Positions 52,803 through 61,064 of a stretch of DNA of 64,000 nucleotides are shown in pieces. The position numbers and the translations under genes were made by a program. Below the pieces are notes generated by a model, which was not told where the DNA came from, ran no database searches, and saw only the letters and a list, made by a program, of their open reading frames with translations. Where the stretch lies: positions 1 through 64,000 of the forward strand of contig NCEA01000022.1 of assembly GCA_002280515.1 (NCBI GenBank), read 5' to 3'. The stretch's first letter is position 1. Every line of letters starts with the position of its first letter. Origin of the DNA: Rhodobacterales bacterium 32-67-9 (GTDB taxonomy: Bacteria; Pseudomonadota; Alphaproteobacteria; Rhodobacterales; Rhodobacteraceae).

Positions 52803-54128
52803 TCAGGCTCCCCTCGCGATCGCGCGAATGTCTTTTGAGATTTTCGAGACGCCCTGAAGGACCAGCAGAACGCCGCCCACGAACATCATCCATTTCATTG
52901 GCCAAAGCGGCACTTCCCATTCGTTGAAGCTGATCTCGCCCCAGCGGATCGCCGGATCGGTCCAGTCTCGCAGCGATAGGCCGCCCAGCATCTCGCCGAA
53001 ACCGACCTGTCCGCGCGCCCAGTCCGAGATGACGGAATTGCCCGACGGCACCGCGATCGCGTCCATCGCGAAGATGTAGGAGGTGACCATCAGCGTGCCG
53101 GCGAAGATGAAGAAGAAGACCGAGGTGAGAAGATCGACCCAGGCCTTTCTCGGCCGGCTGAGCGGGGCGTAGAATATATCCACCCGCACATGGCTTTCGG
53201 TCAGCATCGCGTAGGCGCCGGCGATCAGGTACTGCATGCCGAACATCAGGTACATCGACTCGTGCGCCCAGCTTGTGGGCGAGTTGAAGACGTAGCGGCT
53301 GATCACCTCGAAGTAATAGACGAAGACCGCGATCACGGCCCAGTAGCTGACGAATTCGCCGGTAAAGAGCGACAGCCGGTCGATCCAGGTCTCGGCCCAT
53401 TCATGGTCGGGCTTGCGGGCGTCGGGGTCGATCTGCGCGGCCTTTTCGGCGGCCTCCGGGTCGATCAGGCTTTCCTCCGGTGCCTCATGCGCGACCAGCG
53501 CGTCGGCGCGCCGGACAAGGCCGGGGATCAGCACCGCATCTATGACCAAAAGCGCGAGGATCGCGTAGAAGGCGTATCGCGCGACATCGGCCCAGAAGGC
53601 GCGCTTGACCACCGCCGTCTTGGCGATGGGGTCGGCAGCCGCCAGTTCGGCTTCGGCAGTCGTGATGCGGTCGCGCCCGGTGACGATGGCGTCCTCGGTG
53701 CGTTTCAGCCGCCGCTCGGCGCTTTTCTTGGCGAAACTGTCCGGCTCCGCCGTCGCCACCTCGGCGCGGAGCTGGTCGATCTCGGCTTCCGCCGTGGCGA
53801 GGCGCGGGCGTTCCCGGTCCAGCGTGCGCTCGGCGATCTTGACGATATTGGTCGCATCCGACAGGGCCGAGCGCGCCTCGCGTTCCTGCGCGTTGCCCCA
53901 GAGGACGCAAAGGAAGATCGGGATATAGACGAGGCCGAGCAGGCTTTTCAGGTAGAACCGGTGCAGGCCGAGGATGCCGCCGGTGACGAGAATCAGATAG
54001 GCCAGCGGGACGCTGTAGCCCGGTCGGTCGGGTCGCGCCCGGCGGGCAAGGATCATGCCGGCGACGGGGAAGAGGATCAGGCCGAGCCAGTAGGCCCAAT
54101 GCGGCAGAGTGAAGTCGATTTGGGGCAT
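52803..54128 (-). CDS. dctQ: TRAP transporter small permease DctQ with enlarged N-terminus
   Basis: A 441-residue protein, more than twice the usual DctQ length. The N-terminal part has membrane helices with a TM2-like GLHRFYLKSLLGL (about residues 72-84). A long charged coiled coil (about 100-185) and another helix follow. The C-terminal 190 residues are a normal four-helix DctQ domain. The start at 54128 (MPQIDFTLPHWAYW) was chosen over 54185, which reads through the intercistronic hairpin. The role of the extension is unknown. Confidence 0.78.
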   Translation of the reverse strand: MPQIDFTLPHWAYWLGLILFPVAGMILARRARPDRPGYSVPLAYLILVTGGILGLHRFYLKSLLGLVYIPIFLCVLWGNAQEREARSALSDATNIVKIAERTLDRERPRLATAEAEIDQLRAEVATAEPDSFAKKSAERRLKRTEDAIVTGRDRITTAEAELAAADPIAKTAVVKRAFWADVARYAFYAILALLVIDAVLIPGLVRRADALVAHEAPEESLIDPEAAEKAAQIDPDARKPDHEWAETWIDRLSLFTGEFVSYWAVIAVFVYYFEVISRYVFNSPTSWAHESMYLMFGMQYLIAGAYAMLTESHVRVDIFYAPLSRPRKAWVDLLTSVFFFIFAGTLMVTSYIFAMDAIAVPSGNSVISDWARGQVGFGEMLGGLSLRDWTDPAIRWGEISFNEWEVPLWPMKWMMFVGGVLLVLQGVSKISKDIRAIARGA

Positions 54129-54169
54129 TGCGGGTTCCTGCGGGTGGGCCGCGTCAGCGGGGCGCAACT

Positions 54170-54196
54170 GCCCGCGCGGGCACACCCCGCGCGGGC
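54170..54196 (-). terminator. intercistronic hairpin between dctP and dctQ
   Basis: An 11-bp perfect stem (GCCCGCGCGGG with CCCGCGCGGGC) around the 5-base loop CACAC. It starts 22 bases after the dctP stop. As with the tauA hairpin, it sits just downstream of a binding-protein gene and may set the ratio of binding protein to membrane subunits. Confidence 0.55.
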
Positions 54197-54218
54197 CTGT
54201 CTTGGTCGGTCATGCGGG

Positions 54219-55319
54219 TCAGAGGTCGAGCGTCAGTCCCTCGATCTGCGCCTGCGTCACATAGCCGAGCGAGCCGGACATCATGTAGTCGAGCTGGATC
54301 TTGAAGACCCGCGCCGCGTCCTTGTCGCGGTTCGCGTATTTGAACCAGATCGGCACCGCGACCTCGGTCAGAAGCTCCACGTCGTCCTGGCTGAGGCGCG
54401 TGACCTCGGTGCCGTCGGCCGCGAACTTGGCCCAGGCCTCCTGGTCGGCCTTCTGGATCGCGGCATGGTGCATGTCGGAATAGACATGCGTCTCCATCTC
54501 GACGAATTGCTTCATCGCCGGCGACAGCGCATCCCATGCGCTTTGTGCCACGGTGATGTCCATGAGGTCGACCGGCTGGTAGACCGACATGAAGCCCGGC
54601 GGTCCCATCGAGATGTATTTGGTCACCTGGCTGAAGCCGAGCGCGTAGTTCACCGCCGGTCCGACATAGTCGGCCACGTCGATCGTACCCTTTTCCAGCG
54701 CCGGGAAGATCTCAGACCCCGGCAGCACGGTGGTCTCGGCGCCGATCTCGGTGAAGACGTCGGCCACCATGCCGCCCGGCAGGCGCATCTTGCGGCCGCG
54801 GAAGTCGTCGATCGAGTTGATCGGCACCTTCGAGTGGATGATGTTCGGGCCGTGGTGGACCGGGCCGACGTAATACATGCCCTGCGCCGCATAAAGCTCC
54901 CGCGCGATCTCGAGCCCGCCGAGGCCGTAGAAGAACACGTCGAATTCATGCGGATTGCGCAGCCCGAGCGGATAGGACGTGAGGAACGTCGCCGCCGGAA
55001 TGATGCCTTGCGCGTAGATGGTGAAGGGGTTCACCGCGTCGAGAACGCCGTTCTTGACGGCATCGTAAAGCTGGAAGTCGCCGACGACGTCATTGGCGCC
55101 GAACGGCTGGAAGGCAAGCTCGCCTCCGGTCTTCTCGGCGATCGTCGCGCACCAGTCCTTGAAGATCTGAAGCCCCGCGCCCCCCGGCCAGGACGTCTGG
55201 ATCTTCCAGGTCGTGCCAGCGGCCTGCGCCGAGGCGATATGAGGGGCCGCGAGCGTCGATGCGCCGGCCGCCGCGATGGTTCTGAGGGCGGCCCGTCGCG
55301 AAGTAGGTTTGATCAGCAT
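54219..55319 (-). CDS. dctP: TRAP transporter substrate-binding protein DctP
   Basis: A 366-residue periplasmic binding protein with a twin-arginine-like signal (SRRAALRTIAAAG, residues 7-19). WKIQTSWPGGAGLQIFKDW and the GRKMRLPGGMVADVF segment are typical of the TakP-like branch, which often binds 2-oxo acids. The start at 55319 gives a proper signal peptide. A palindrome upstream (55407-55425) may regulate the operon. Confidence 0.85.
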   Translation of the reverse strand: MLIKPTSRRAALRTIAAAGASTLAAPHIASAQAAGTTWKIQTSWPGGAGLQIFKDWCATIAEKTGGELAFQPFGANDVVGDFQLYDAVKNGVLDAVNPFTIYAQGIIPAATFLTSYPLGLRNPHEFDVFFYGLGGLEIARELYAAQGMYYVGPVHHGPNIIHSKVPINSIDDFRGRKMRLPGGMVADVFTEIGAETTVLPGSEIFPALEKGTIDVADYVGPAVNYALGFSQVTKYISMGPPGFMSVYQPVDLMDITVAQSAWDALSPAMKQFVEMETHVYSDMHHAAIQKADQEAWAKFAADGTEVTRLSQDDVELLTEVAVPIWFKYANRDKDAARVFKIQLDYMMSGSLGYVTQAQIEGLTLDL

Positions 55320-55406
55320 TGCTTTCCTCCCGAGGTTCGGCGGCCGGTCGTCTTGTCGCTGGATTGCCCGTGCCGCCGATGCGGGTAATCCCGTCTCCCG
55401 TGGTAT

Positions 55407-55425
55407 TGGTAACATTAACTTACCA
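55407..55425. promoter_or_regulatory. palindrome upstream of the dctPQM operon
   Basis: TGGTAACATTAACTTACCA has 6-bp perfect arms (TGGTAA and TTACCA) around a 7-base AT-rich centre, about 90 bases before the dctP start. It resembles operators of GntR-family regulators, which often control TRAP operons. No GntR gene is in the window. Confidence 0.45.
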
Positions 55426-55471
55426 GATGTCCACAATTGATATGGATCTGCCAGGTTTTTTTGGTCGCGCG

Positions 55472-56113
55472 TCAGCCGGCGAGGCGGAAATCGGGTTTCA
55501 GGCTCGCGGCCCGGACAAGGCGGGCGTTCGGCAGGTCGTTCTCTTCCAGCTTGGCGCGGATCGCCTCGGGCGGCAGGCCGAAATGCTGCCAGCGGGCGGT
55601 CAGCCGCGCGTGGAGCACCTCCTCGGCCACGTCGAGGAAGACGGTGAGGCCGAAATGCCGCTGCAACCGGCGCCAGGGTTCGGCATCGAGCAGGAGGTAG
55701 TTGCCCTCGGCGACGATGAGGTCGGCCGAGCGCGGGATGATCCGCGCGCCGGCGCGGGCGATCTCGATCGCGCGGTCAAAGACCGGCACGGCGACCTCGG
55801 CCTCGTCGCGGGCGGCAAGGCGGGCGAGCGCATGGTCGAGGCCGCCGGTATCAAAGGTCTCGGGCGCGCCCTTGCGCGGCCGAAGACCGCGCGCCTCCAG
55901 AACCCGGTCGTCATAGTGAAAGCCGTCCATCGGCAGAAGCGCTGCAAAGCCCGGTCGTGCGGCGTTCGCGCCGCCGACGAGCGCCTCGGCGAGGGTGGAC
56001 TTGCCAGACCCGGGCGCGCCGGCGATGGCGACGATCCGCCGCGCGCCATCCTCCGCCGCAAGAAGCCGCGCGAGAAGCGCGGCGGCGTCGATGAGCGGGG
56101 CGGGCCGGGTCAT
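55472..56113 (-). CDS. nucleoside/nucleotide or sugar kinase-like P-loop protein
   Basis: A 213-residue phosphoribulokinase/uridine-kinase-fold protein with Walker A AGAPGSGKST (residues 30-39), then LPMDGFHYDD and IVAEGNYLLLD, as in the FrcK/YfhF-type kinases. The start at 56113 gives the normal N-terminus; in-frame ATGs further upstream code for a low-complexity Arg/Pro stretch. The substrate is unknown, possibly fructose, a nucleoside or pantothenate. Confidence 0.72.
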   Translation of the reverse strand: MTRPAPLIDAAALLARLLAAEDGARRIVAIAGAPGSGKSTLAEALVGGANAARPGFAALLPMDGFHYDDRVLEARGLRPRKGAPETFDTGGLDHALARLAARDEAEVAVPVFDRAIEIARAGARIIPRSADLIVAEGNYLLLDAEPWRRLQRHFGLTVFLDVAEEVLHARLTARWQHFGLPPEAIRAKLEENDLPNARLVRAASLKPDFRLAG

Positions 56114-56231
56114 CGCCAGCCACCGGCGGCGCGGGATGGAATGCAGGAACGGTCCATGCGGCGGTCTTTTCCTGATCGCTGACTTGGCCAGACTTGCACG
56201 GAACCGGCCCGGATCAAAGGGCCGCCTTTGC

Positions 56232-56269
56232 GGCCGGGCCGCCGTCCGCAGGAGAACGGTGGCCCGGCC
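56232..56269. terminator. hairpin in the gene-free stretch before the PQQ-associated cluster
   Basis: A 12-bp stem with one mismatch (56232-56243 with 56258-56269) around a 14-base loop. The 297-base stretch 56114-56410 holds no convincing gene. This hairpin lies downstream of the ABC-2 permease on the minus strand and probably ends the PQQ-associated transcript. Confidence 0.45.
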
Positions 56270-56410
56270 CGATGCGGCAAAGCCTTGGCAGGGAGCGTGC
56301 AGCCTTGTTCCGCGACAGGGTCGCGACCGCATCCTTGGATGTACCGCGTCTCAGGTTCGGACGGATCCCCGCCCAACGCAATATAGCGGAAGGTCGGGGT
56401 TGGCAGAGGG

Positions 56411-57205
56411 TCAGTCGGCCCGCCGCCGGGTCATGCCGCGCGCCGGGTCGTAGCCCCAAAGTGCCAGCGCCATGAAGACCAGAAAGCTGAGCGCGGTCCA
56501 GAACAACGCCGGCCCGTTCCACTGCAGATAAAGCGCGAAGCGGATCGCCTCGACCGCATGGGTGAAGGGGTTGGCGGCGCAGATGTCGCGCAGGAGCGGC
56601 GAGCTTTCGGCCATCTTCCAGAGCGGGTAGAGCGCGGACGAGAGGAAGAACATCGGGAAGATGACGAAGTTCATCACGCCGGCGAAATTCTCGAGCTGCC
56701 GGATCGTCGAGGAAATCAGCAGGCCGAGCGCGCCGAGCATCAGCCCGGTCAGCACCAGCACCGGCAGGACGGCGACATAACCCCAGGGTTCCATCTCGAT
56801 CCCGAAACCCCAGGCGATGGCGAGAAAGACGGCGATCTGGAGAATCGAGACGGCAGTGCCGGCAAGGAGCTTGGAAAAAAGCAGCCACCAGCGCGGCATC
56901 GGCGAAGTCAGGAGAAGCCGCATGGAACCCATCTCCTGATCGTAAACCAGTGAAAGAGACGATTGCATCCCGTTGAAAAGCTGGATCATTCCGACAAGGC
57001 CCGGGACGATGTAGACCTCATAGGTGATATAGGTCTGGTAGGGCGGCACGATGGAAAGGCCGAGCGCCGCCCGAAACCCCGCCGCGAAAACCAGAAGCCA
57101 GACCAGCGGCCGCACGAGGGCGGCGAGGAACCGGCCGCGCTGGCTGACGAAACGCAACGCTTCGCGCAGGACAATGGCACGGAGCGCAATAAACCAGGCG
57201 CTCAT
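56411..57205 (-). CDS. ABC-2 type permease, PQQ-dependent dehydrogenase-associated
   Basis: A 264-residue ABC-2 family membrane protein with six helices. QLFNGMQSSLSLVYDQEMGSMRLLLTSP (two adjoining parts) is typical of the exporter permeases found beside PQQ alcohol dehydrogenases (PedC-like). It overlaps the ATPase gene by 4 bases. The exported substrate is unknown. Confidence 0.75.
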   Translation of the reverse strand: MSAWFIALRAIVLREALRFVSQRGRFLAALVRPLVWLLVFAAGFRAALGLSIVPPYQTYITYEVYIVPGLVGMIQLFNGMQSSLSLVYDQEMGSMRLLLTSPMPRWWLLFSKLLAGTAVSILQIAVFLAIAWGFGIEMEPWGYVAVLPVLVLTGLMLGALGLLISSTIRQLENFAGVMNFVIFPMFFLSSALYPLWKMAESSPLLRDICAANPFTHAVEAIRFALYLQWNGPALFWTALSFLVFMALALWGYDPARGMTRRRAD

Positions 57206-57726
57206 GCGGCCGCCTCCTGCGTCAAGGTATCGAGCCCGACGGTCGGTTCGTCAAGCAACAGCACCGCCGGATCGTGGATCAGCGCCCGCGCGATCTCCAT
57301 CCGCCGGCGGTGTCCGCCGTTCAGGGCGCGGACCTGCTCTCCGGCGCGCTCGCGCATGCCGAGCCGGTCGAGGGCGGCGTCGATCGCCGCCTCGGCCCGG
57401 CGCCCGGCCATGCCCTGAAGCCCGGCGAAATAGCGCAACGACCGGCGCACCGACAGGTCGAGGTCGAGCGTCGGCTGCTGGAAGACGACGCCGATCCGCG
57501 CCAGCGCGGCGCGCGGTGTCCTGGCAAGGTCGTGCCCGGCGATCGTGATGCGCCCGCCGGGCGCCACGAGCAGCCGCGTCAGGAGCGAGAAGAGCGTCGA
57601 CTTCCCCGCGCCGTTCGGGCCGAGAAGTGCCATGAAATCACCGGGTTCTACGGTGAAGCTGACATGCTCCAATGCCGTCTTCGCGCCGTAGCGATAGCTT
57701 ACGTCCTCGACCACCAGCCCGTTCAT
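57202..57726 (-). pseudogene. ABC exporter ATPase lacking its C-terminal third
   Basis: Reads as a normal PQQ-associated ABC ATPase: Walker A GPNGAGKST, Q-loop FQQPTLDLDLSV, signature LNGGHRRR and Walker B LLLDEPTVGLD. It then stops after only 174 residues (LTQEAAA). The usual 55-65 residues after the D-loop, including the WATH switch histidine, are absent. The last residues resemble the normal extreme C-terminus of this group, so an in-frame deletion is more likely than a nonsense change. TCGAT (57229-57233, read on the minus strand) lies at the apparent joint. An assembly error is possible. Confidence 0.6.
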
Positions 57727-58331
57727 CCGGCCTCCTTGTCGGGCCGGATGGTCGCAGGCCGTCCGCCGAGGCGCAAGATGCGTGTCGCAAGCCGCGCGGC
57801 CTCCGGTTCGGAATGGGTGACGAAGATGGTCGCGGGCCGGCTCCCGGCGATCAGCCCTTCGGTCAGCGCCAGCATCTCGTCGGCGGTGGCCGGATCGAGC
57901 GAGGCGAAGGGTTCGTCGAGGATCAGCGCTTCGGGATCGCCGGCGAAAGCCCGCGCCAGCGCCACGCGGCGCTGCTGGCCGAGCGAGAGCTGGCGCGGGA
58001 AAAGGTCGGCCCTGTCTTCGATGCCGACGCGGGCGAGCGCGGCCACAGCACCTTCGCGGCCGAGACTAGGGTGAACCAGGGTCAGGTTCTCCGCCACCGT
58101 TCGCCACGGCAGCAGCGTCGGTTCCTGAAACGCCATCGACAGGCGTTCGGGGCGCGCCACGGTGCCCTCGAACGCGCTGTCGATCCCGGCGACGATCCTG
58201 AGAAGCGTCGACTTGCCGATGCCGGACGGGCCGAGGATCGCCAGAACCTCGCCGGTCGCGACCCGGAAGCGGATGTCGCGCAGCACCGGCGCGCCGCCGA
58301 AGGACTTCACGCGGATGTCGGCCTCGATCAT
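57723..58331 (-). CDS. nitrate/sulfonate-type ABC transporter ATPase
   Basis: A 202-residue SsuB/TauB-like ATPase, compact but complete: Walker A GPSGIGKST, Q-loop FQEPTLLPW, signature LSLGQQRR, Walker B LILDEPFASLD and the switch histidine in FVTHSEPEA. The signature has Leu in place of the first Gly. It starts inside the stop codon of the permease gene. Confidence 0.82.
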   Translation of the reverse strand: MIEADIRVKSFGGAPVLRDIRFRVATGEVLAILGPSGIGKSTLLRIVAGIDSAFEGTVARPERLSMAFQEPTLLPWRTVAENLTLVHPSLGREGAVAALARVGIEDRADLFPRQLSLGQQRRVALARAFAGDPEALILDEPFASLDPATADEMLALTEGLIAGSRPATIFVTHSEPEAARLATRILRLGGRPATIRPDKEAG

Positions 58332-59089
58332 GCGCCCCTCCAGCGCCGGACGCGGGATTCGAAGGGTTGCAGGATCAGCCATTCGACGCAGAGCATCACC
58401 GCGATGAACGACAGCGCGTAGACCAGCACCATCGCCACGTCGAACTGCTGGAAGTAGAGGTGGATCTGGAAGCCGATGCCGTTGGAGCGGCCGAGGAACT
58501 CCACCACCAGCACGATCTTCCAGATCACCGCGATCCCCGACCGGGCGGCGGCGGCAATGAAGGGGGCAAGCTGCGGCAGCACGACATGGCGGAGCCGCCG
58601 CAGCGGGGGCATCCGGAACACCGCCGCCATCGCCGCGAGGCCGGGGTCGAGCGCGCGCGCGCCTTCGCGGATGATCGTCGTGACGGACGGGATCTTGTTC
58701 AGCGTGACTGCGGCGATGGCGGCGGTCTCGTTGAGCCCGATCCAGAGGTAACAGAGCACGATCAGCACCAAGGCCGGCAGGTTGAGGAACACCACGAGCC
58801 AGGGGTCGAGCCAGCGGTCCACCGCCGGCAGCCTGCCCATCGCGAGCCCGAGCAGCAGCCCCAATGACATCGCAAGGATGAAGGCCCAGAGGACGCGGGT
58901 CAGCGTCATCCACAGATGCCAGGGCAGCGTGCCCGACTGGATCGCCTTCCAGAACGGGCCGATCAGCGCCCAGGGCTGCGGCAGGATCGTCGCATCGGCC
59001 GAGATCGCCGCCGCGATGATCCATAGTCCGAGGAGCGCCGTCAGCGAGAGGATGCGGATCGTCGCCGGATGGATCGGGGCCTTAGTCAA
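58328..59089 (-). CDS. nitrate/sulfonate-type ABC transporter permease
   Basis: A permease of the SsuC/TauC family with six helices; the EAA-type loop is near AVFRMPPLRRLRHVVLPQL. The start is uncertain: a TTG at 59089 overlaps the stop of the binding-protein gene by 8 bases and gives 253 residues, while the longer ATG frame (59149) runs into that gene. I prefer the TTG. Confidence 0.75.
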   Translation of the reverse strand: MTKAPIHPATIRILSLTALLGLWIIAAAISADATILPQPWALIGPFWKAIQSGTLPWHLWMTLTRVLWAFILAMSLGLLLGLAMGRLPAVDRWLDPWLVVFLNLPALVLIVLCYLWIGLNETAAIAAVTLNKIPSVTTIIREGARALDPGLAAMAAVFRMPPLRRLRHVVLPQLAPFIAAAARSGIAVIWKIVLVVEFLGRSNGIGFQIHLYFQQFDVAMVLVYALSFIAVMLCVEWLILQPFESRVRRWRGA

Positions 59090-60056
59090 GGGACAGGAAC
59101 ACCCCCTCGGGCAGGGTCGTGGCCTTGCCGACAAGCTCCTCCCCGCCAAGTTCGGCCATCAGCCGCAGGAAGCGGTCGGCGGCGGCGGTATCGACCGGTT
59201 TGCCGCTCGGGATGCCGGCGCGGTAGCCGTCGCGCAGGGCCTCGAACTCGGCCTCGTCGCCGGCGTTCATTGCGGCGCGCAGCCCCTCCCAGGCGCCGTC
59301 GTCGGTCAGGAGCTTGTCCTTGGCGGCGCGCGAGGCCCGCTCCAGGCCCGCCGCCACCTCCGGATGGGCGGCGACGAAGTCGCCCTTCAGGACATAGCCG
59401 AGGAGCGGCGTGTCGGGATCGAGCCCGAGTGCCGCGGCCGCGTCCGAGACGGAAATCAGGTCGTGCATCCCCTTGGCCTTCATCTTTGCGAGGAAATGCC
59501 AGAAGTTGACCGCGCCGGCGGTCTCGCCCTCCAGCCCGGCCTTGAAGATCAGGGGTGGCGCGCCAAAGACCTGCTCGGTCTCGTCCTTAAGGTCGAAGCC
59601 GTATTCCTTCTGCGCATAGGCGCGCAGGATCAACCAGCTCTTGTCGAGCGGCCCGCCGGCGATGCCGATCTTCTTGCCCTTGAGGTCGGCCAGCGTCGCG
59701 ATGCCGCTGTCGTCCTTGACGACAAGGCCGCCCACGGCGCGGGAATAAGGGATGAAGACGTAGTCGCGCCCCTCGGCCCGCATCCGTGCCACCCAGATCC
59801 AGTCGGCGACGACGACATCGGCCTCGCCGCCTTCGAAGGCGATCCGGGTGGCGGCATTGTCGGCATAATCCTGGACCACCAGTTCGAAGCCGTTGCCGGT
59901 GTCGAAGCCGCTGTCCTTGATCGTGGCGATTTCCCAGTTCACGGTGCCGGTCGCCAGCATCGCCGCACGCAGTTCGGGCAGATCCTGCGCCAGTGCCGCA
60001 GTAACCAGTCCGGCGACCGTCGCGGCGCCAAACACGAGGTTTCTCAACAATCCCAT
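59082..60056 (-). CDS. ABC transporter substrate-binding protein (NMT1/SsuA type)
   Basis: A 324-residue periplasmic protein with a signal peptide (1-23). VVQDYADNAATRIAFEGGEADVVVADW and LKGKKIGIAGGPLDKSW (in separate parts) are typical of nitrate/sulfonate/aromatic-compound binding proteins. It starts the ABC module embedded in the PQQ cluster. The ligand is unknown. Confidence 0.82.
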   Translation of the reverse strand: MGLLRNLVFGAATVAGLVTAALAQDLPELRAAMLATGTVNWEIATIKDSGFDTGNGFELVVQDYADNAATRIAFEGGEADVVVADWIWVARMRAEGRDYVFIPYSRAVGGLVVKDDSGIATLADLKGKKIGIAGGPLDKSWLILRAYAQKEYGFDLKDETEQVFGAPPLIFKAGLEGETAGAVNFWHFLAKMKAKGMHDLISVSDAAAALGLDPDTPLLGYVLKGDFVAAHPEVAAGLERASRAAKDKLLTDDGAWEGLRAAMNAGDEAEFEALRDGYRAGIPSGKPVDTAAADRFLRLMAELGGEELVGKATTLPEGVFLSLD

Positions 60057-60099
60057 TTCATCCTCCCTGGCTTGCGGGTCTCACCTCTCCGGCCCGCCC

Positions 60100-61062
60100 T
60101 CAGTCCGGTGCCACGACGACGCCCCAGGGCTGTTCGCCGACCTGTACCGACTTGATCACCTTCTCGGCCTTCACGTCTATGATACTAACGTCGTTGGAAT
60201 TTCCGTTGGTGGTGATCAGAAAGGCCTCGTCCGGGGTAAGGGCCATCTGCCAGACCCGTTGGCCGACAAGCAGATAGTCGATGACCTCGTCGGTCGTGCC
60301 GTCGATGACCGCGACGCGGTTCGCCGGCCCGAGCGCCACGAAGACCCGCGAATCGTCGGCGGTGATCCGCACGCCCACCGGCTGGAGCCATTCTGGAAGG
60401 ACGCCGGGAACCTCGAAGGCGATCTTCTTGGCGACGACCGGCTCGGAGCCGGTCAGGTCCACCACGGCAAGCGTGCCACCGATCTCGGACGTGACGTAGA
60501 GCTTGGTTCCGTCGGCGGTGAACTCGGCATAGCGCGGGCGCTGGTCGACGAGGATGTTGTGGGTGATCTGGTAGCTCTCGGTATCAATGAAATGCGCCAT
60601 GTTCGTCGTCTCGGACGTGTTCACCAGCGTCTTTCCATCGGGCGAGATGGCCATGCCCTCGGGCTCCACCCCGACCGGCACCTCGGCGAGGACGGCGCGC
60701 GTCTCGACATCGACGACGGTGACGAGGTTGTCGTCCTCGTTGGCGATGTAGAGCGGGTTGCCGCCGGGGCCGAGCACGAAAAGCTCGGGGTCGGGGCCGG
60801 AGGGCAGGGTGCCGATCTCCTCGTAGGTCTCGGGGTCGAAGACCCGCACGGTGTCGTCGTCCGAGGCGCAGACATAGAGCTTCTTGCCATCGGGGCTGAT
60901 GGTGATGCCGCGCGGCCGGTTGCCGGCGGGAAATTCGGCGATCTTCTCCCAGGTCGCGCTGTCGAGCACGCTGACCGAATTGCCGCGTTCATTGGTGATG
61001 TAGATCTTGTTCGCGAAGGCCGGCGAGGCCATGAGCGGCAGCAGGAAGAGGGCAAGGCGCAT
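60100..61062 (-). CDS. PQQ-associated YVTN beta-propeller protein
   Basis: A 320-residue exported protein (signal about 1-17) made of about seven beta-propeller repeats, each with the pattern ISPDGKKLYV or similar. The start at 61062 is preferred because GGAGG lies 7-11 bases upstream; an ATG two codons earlier touches it. Propellers of this type accompany PQQ-dependent alcohol dehydrogenase ABC clusters. It overlaps no gene but lies next to the binding-protein gene stop. Confidence 0.78.
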   Translation of the reverse strand: MRLALFLLPLMASPAFANKIYITNERGNSVSVLDSATWEKIAEFPAGNRPRGITISPDGKKLYVCASDDDTVRVFDPETYEEIGTLPSGPDPELFVLGPGGNPLYIANEDDNLVTVVDVETRAVLAEVPVGVEPEGMAISPDGKTLVNTSETTNMAHFIDTESYQITHNILVDQRPRYAEFTADGTKLYVTSEIGGTLAVVDLTGSEPVVAKKIAFEVPGVLPEWLQPVGVRITADDSRVFVALGPANRVAVIDGTTDEVIDYLLVGQRVWQMALTPDEAFLITTNGNSNDVSIIDVKAEKVIKSVQVGEQPWGVVVAPD

Positions 61063-61064
61063 GG

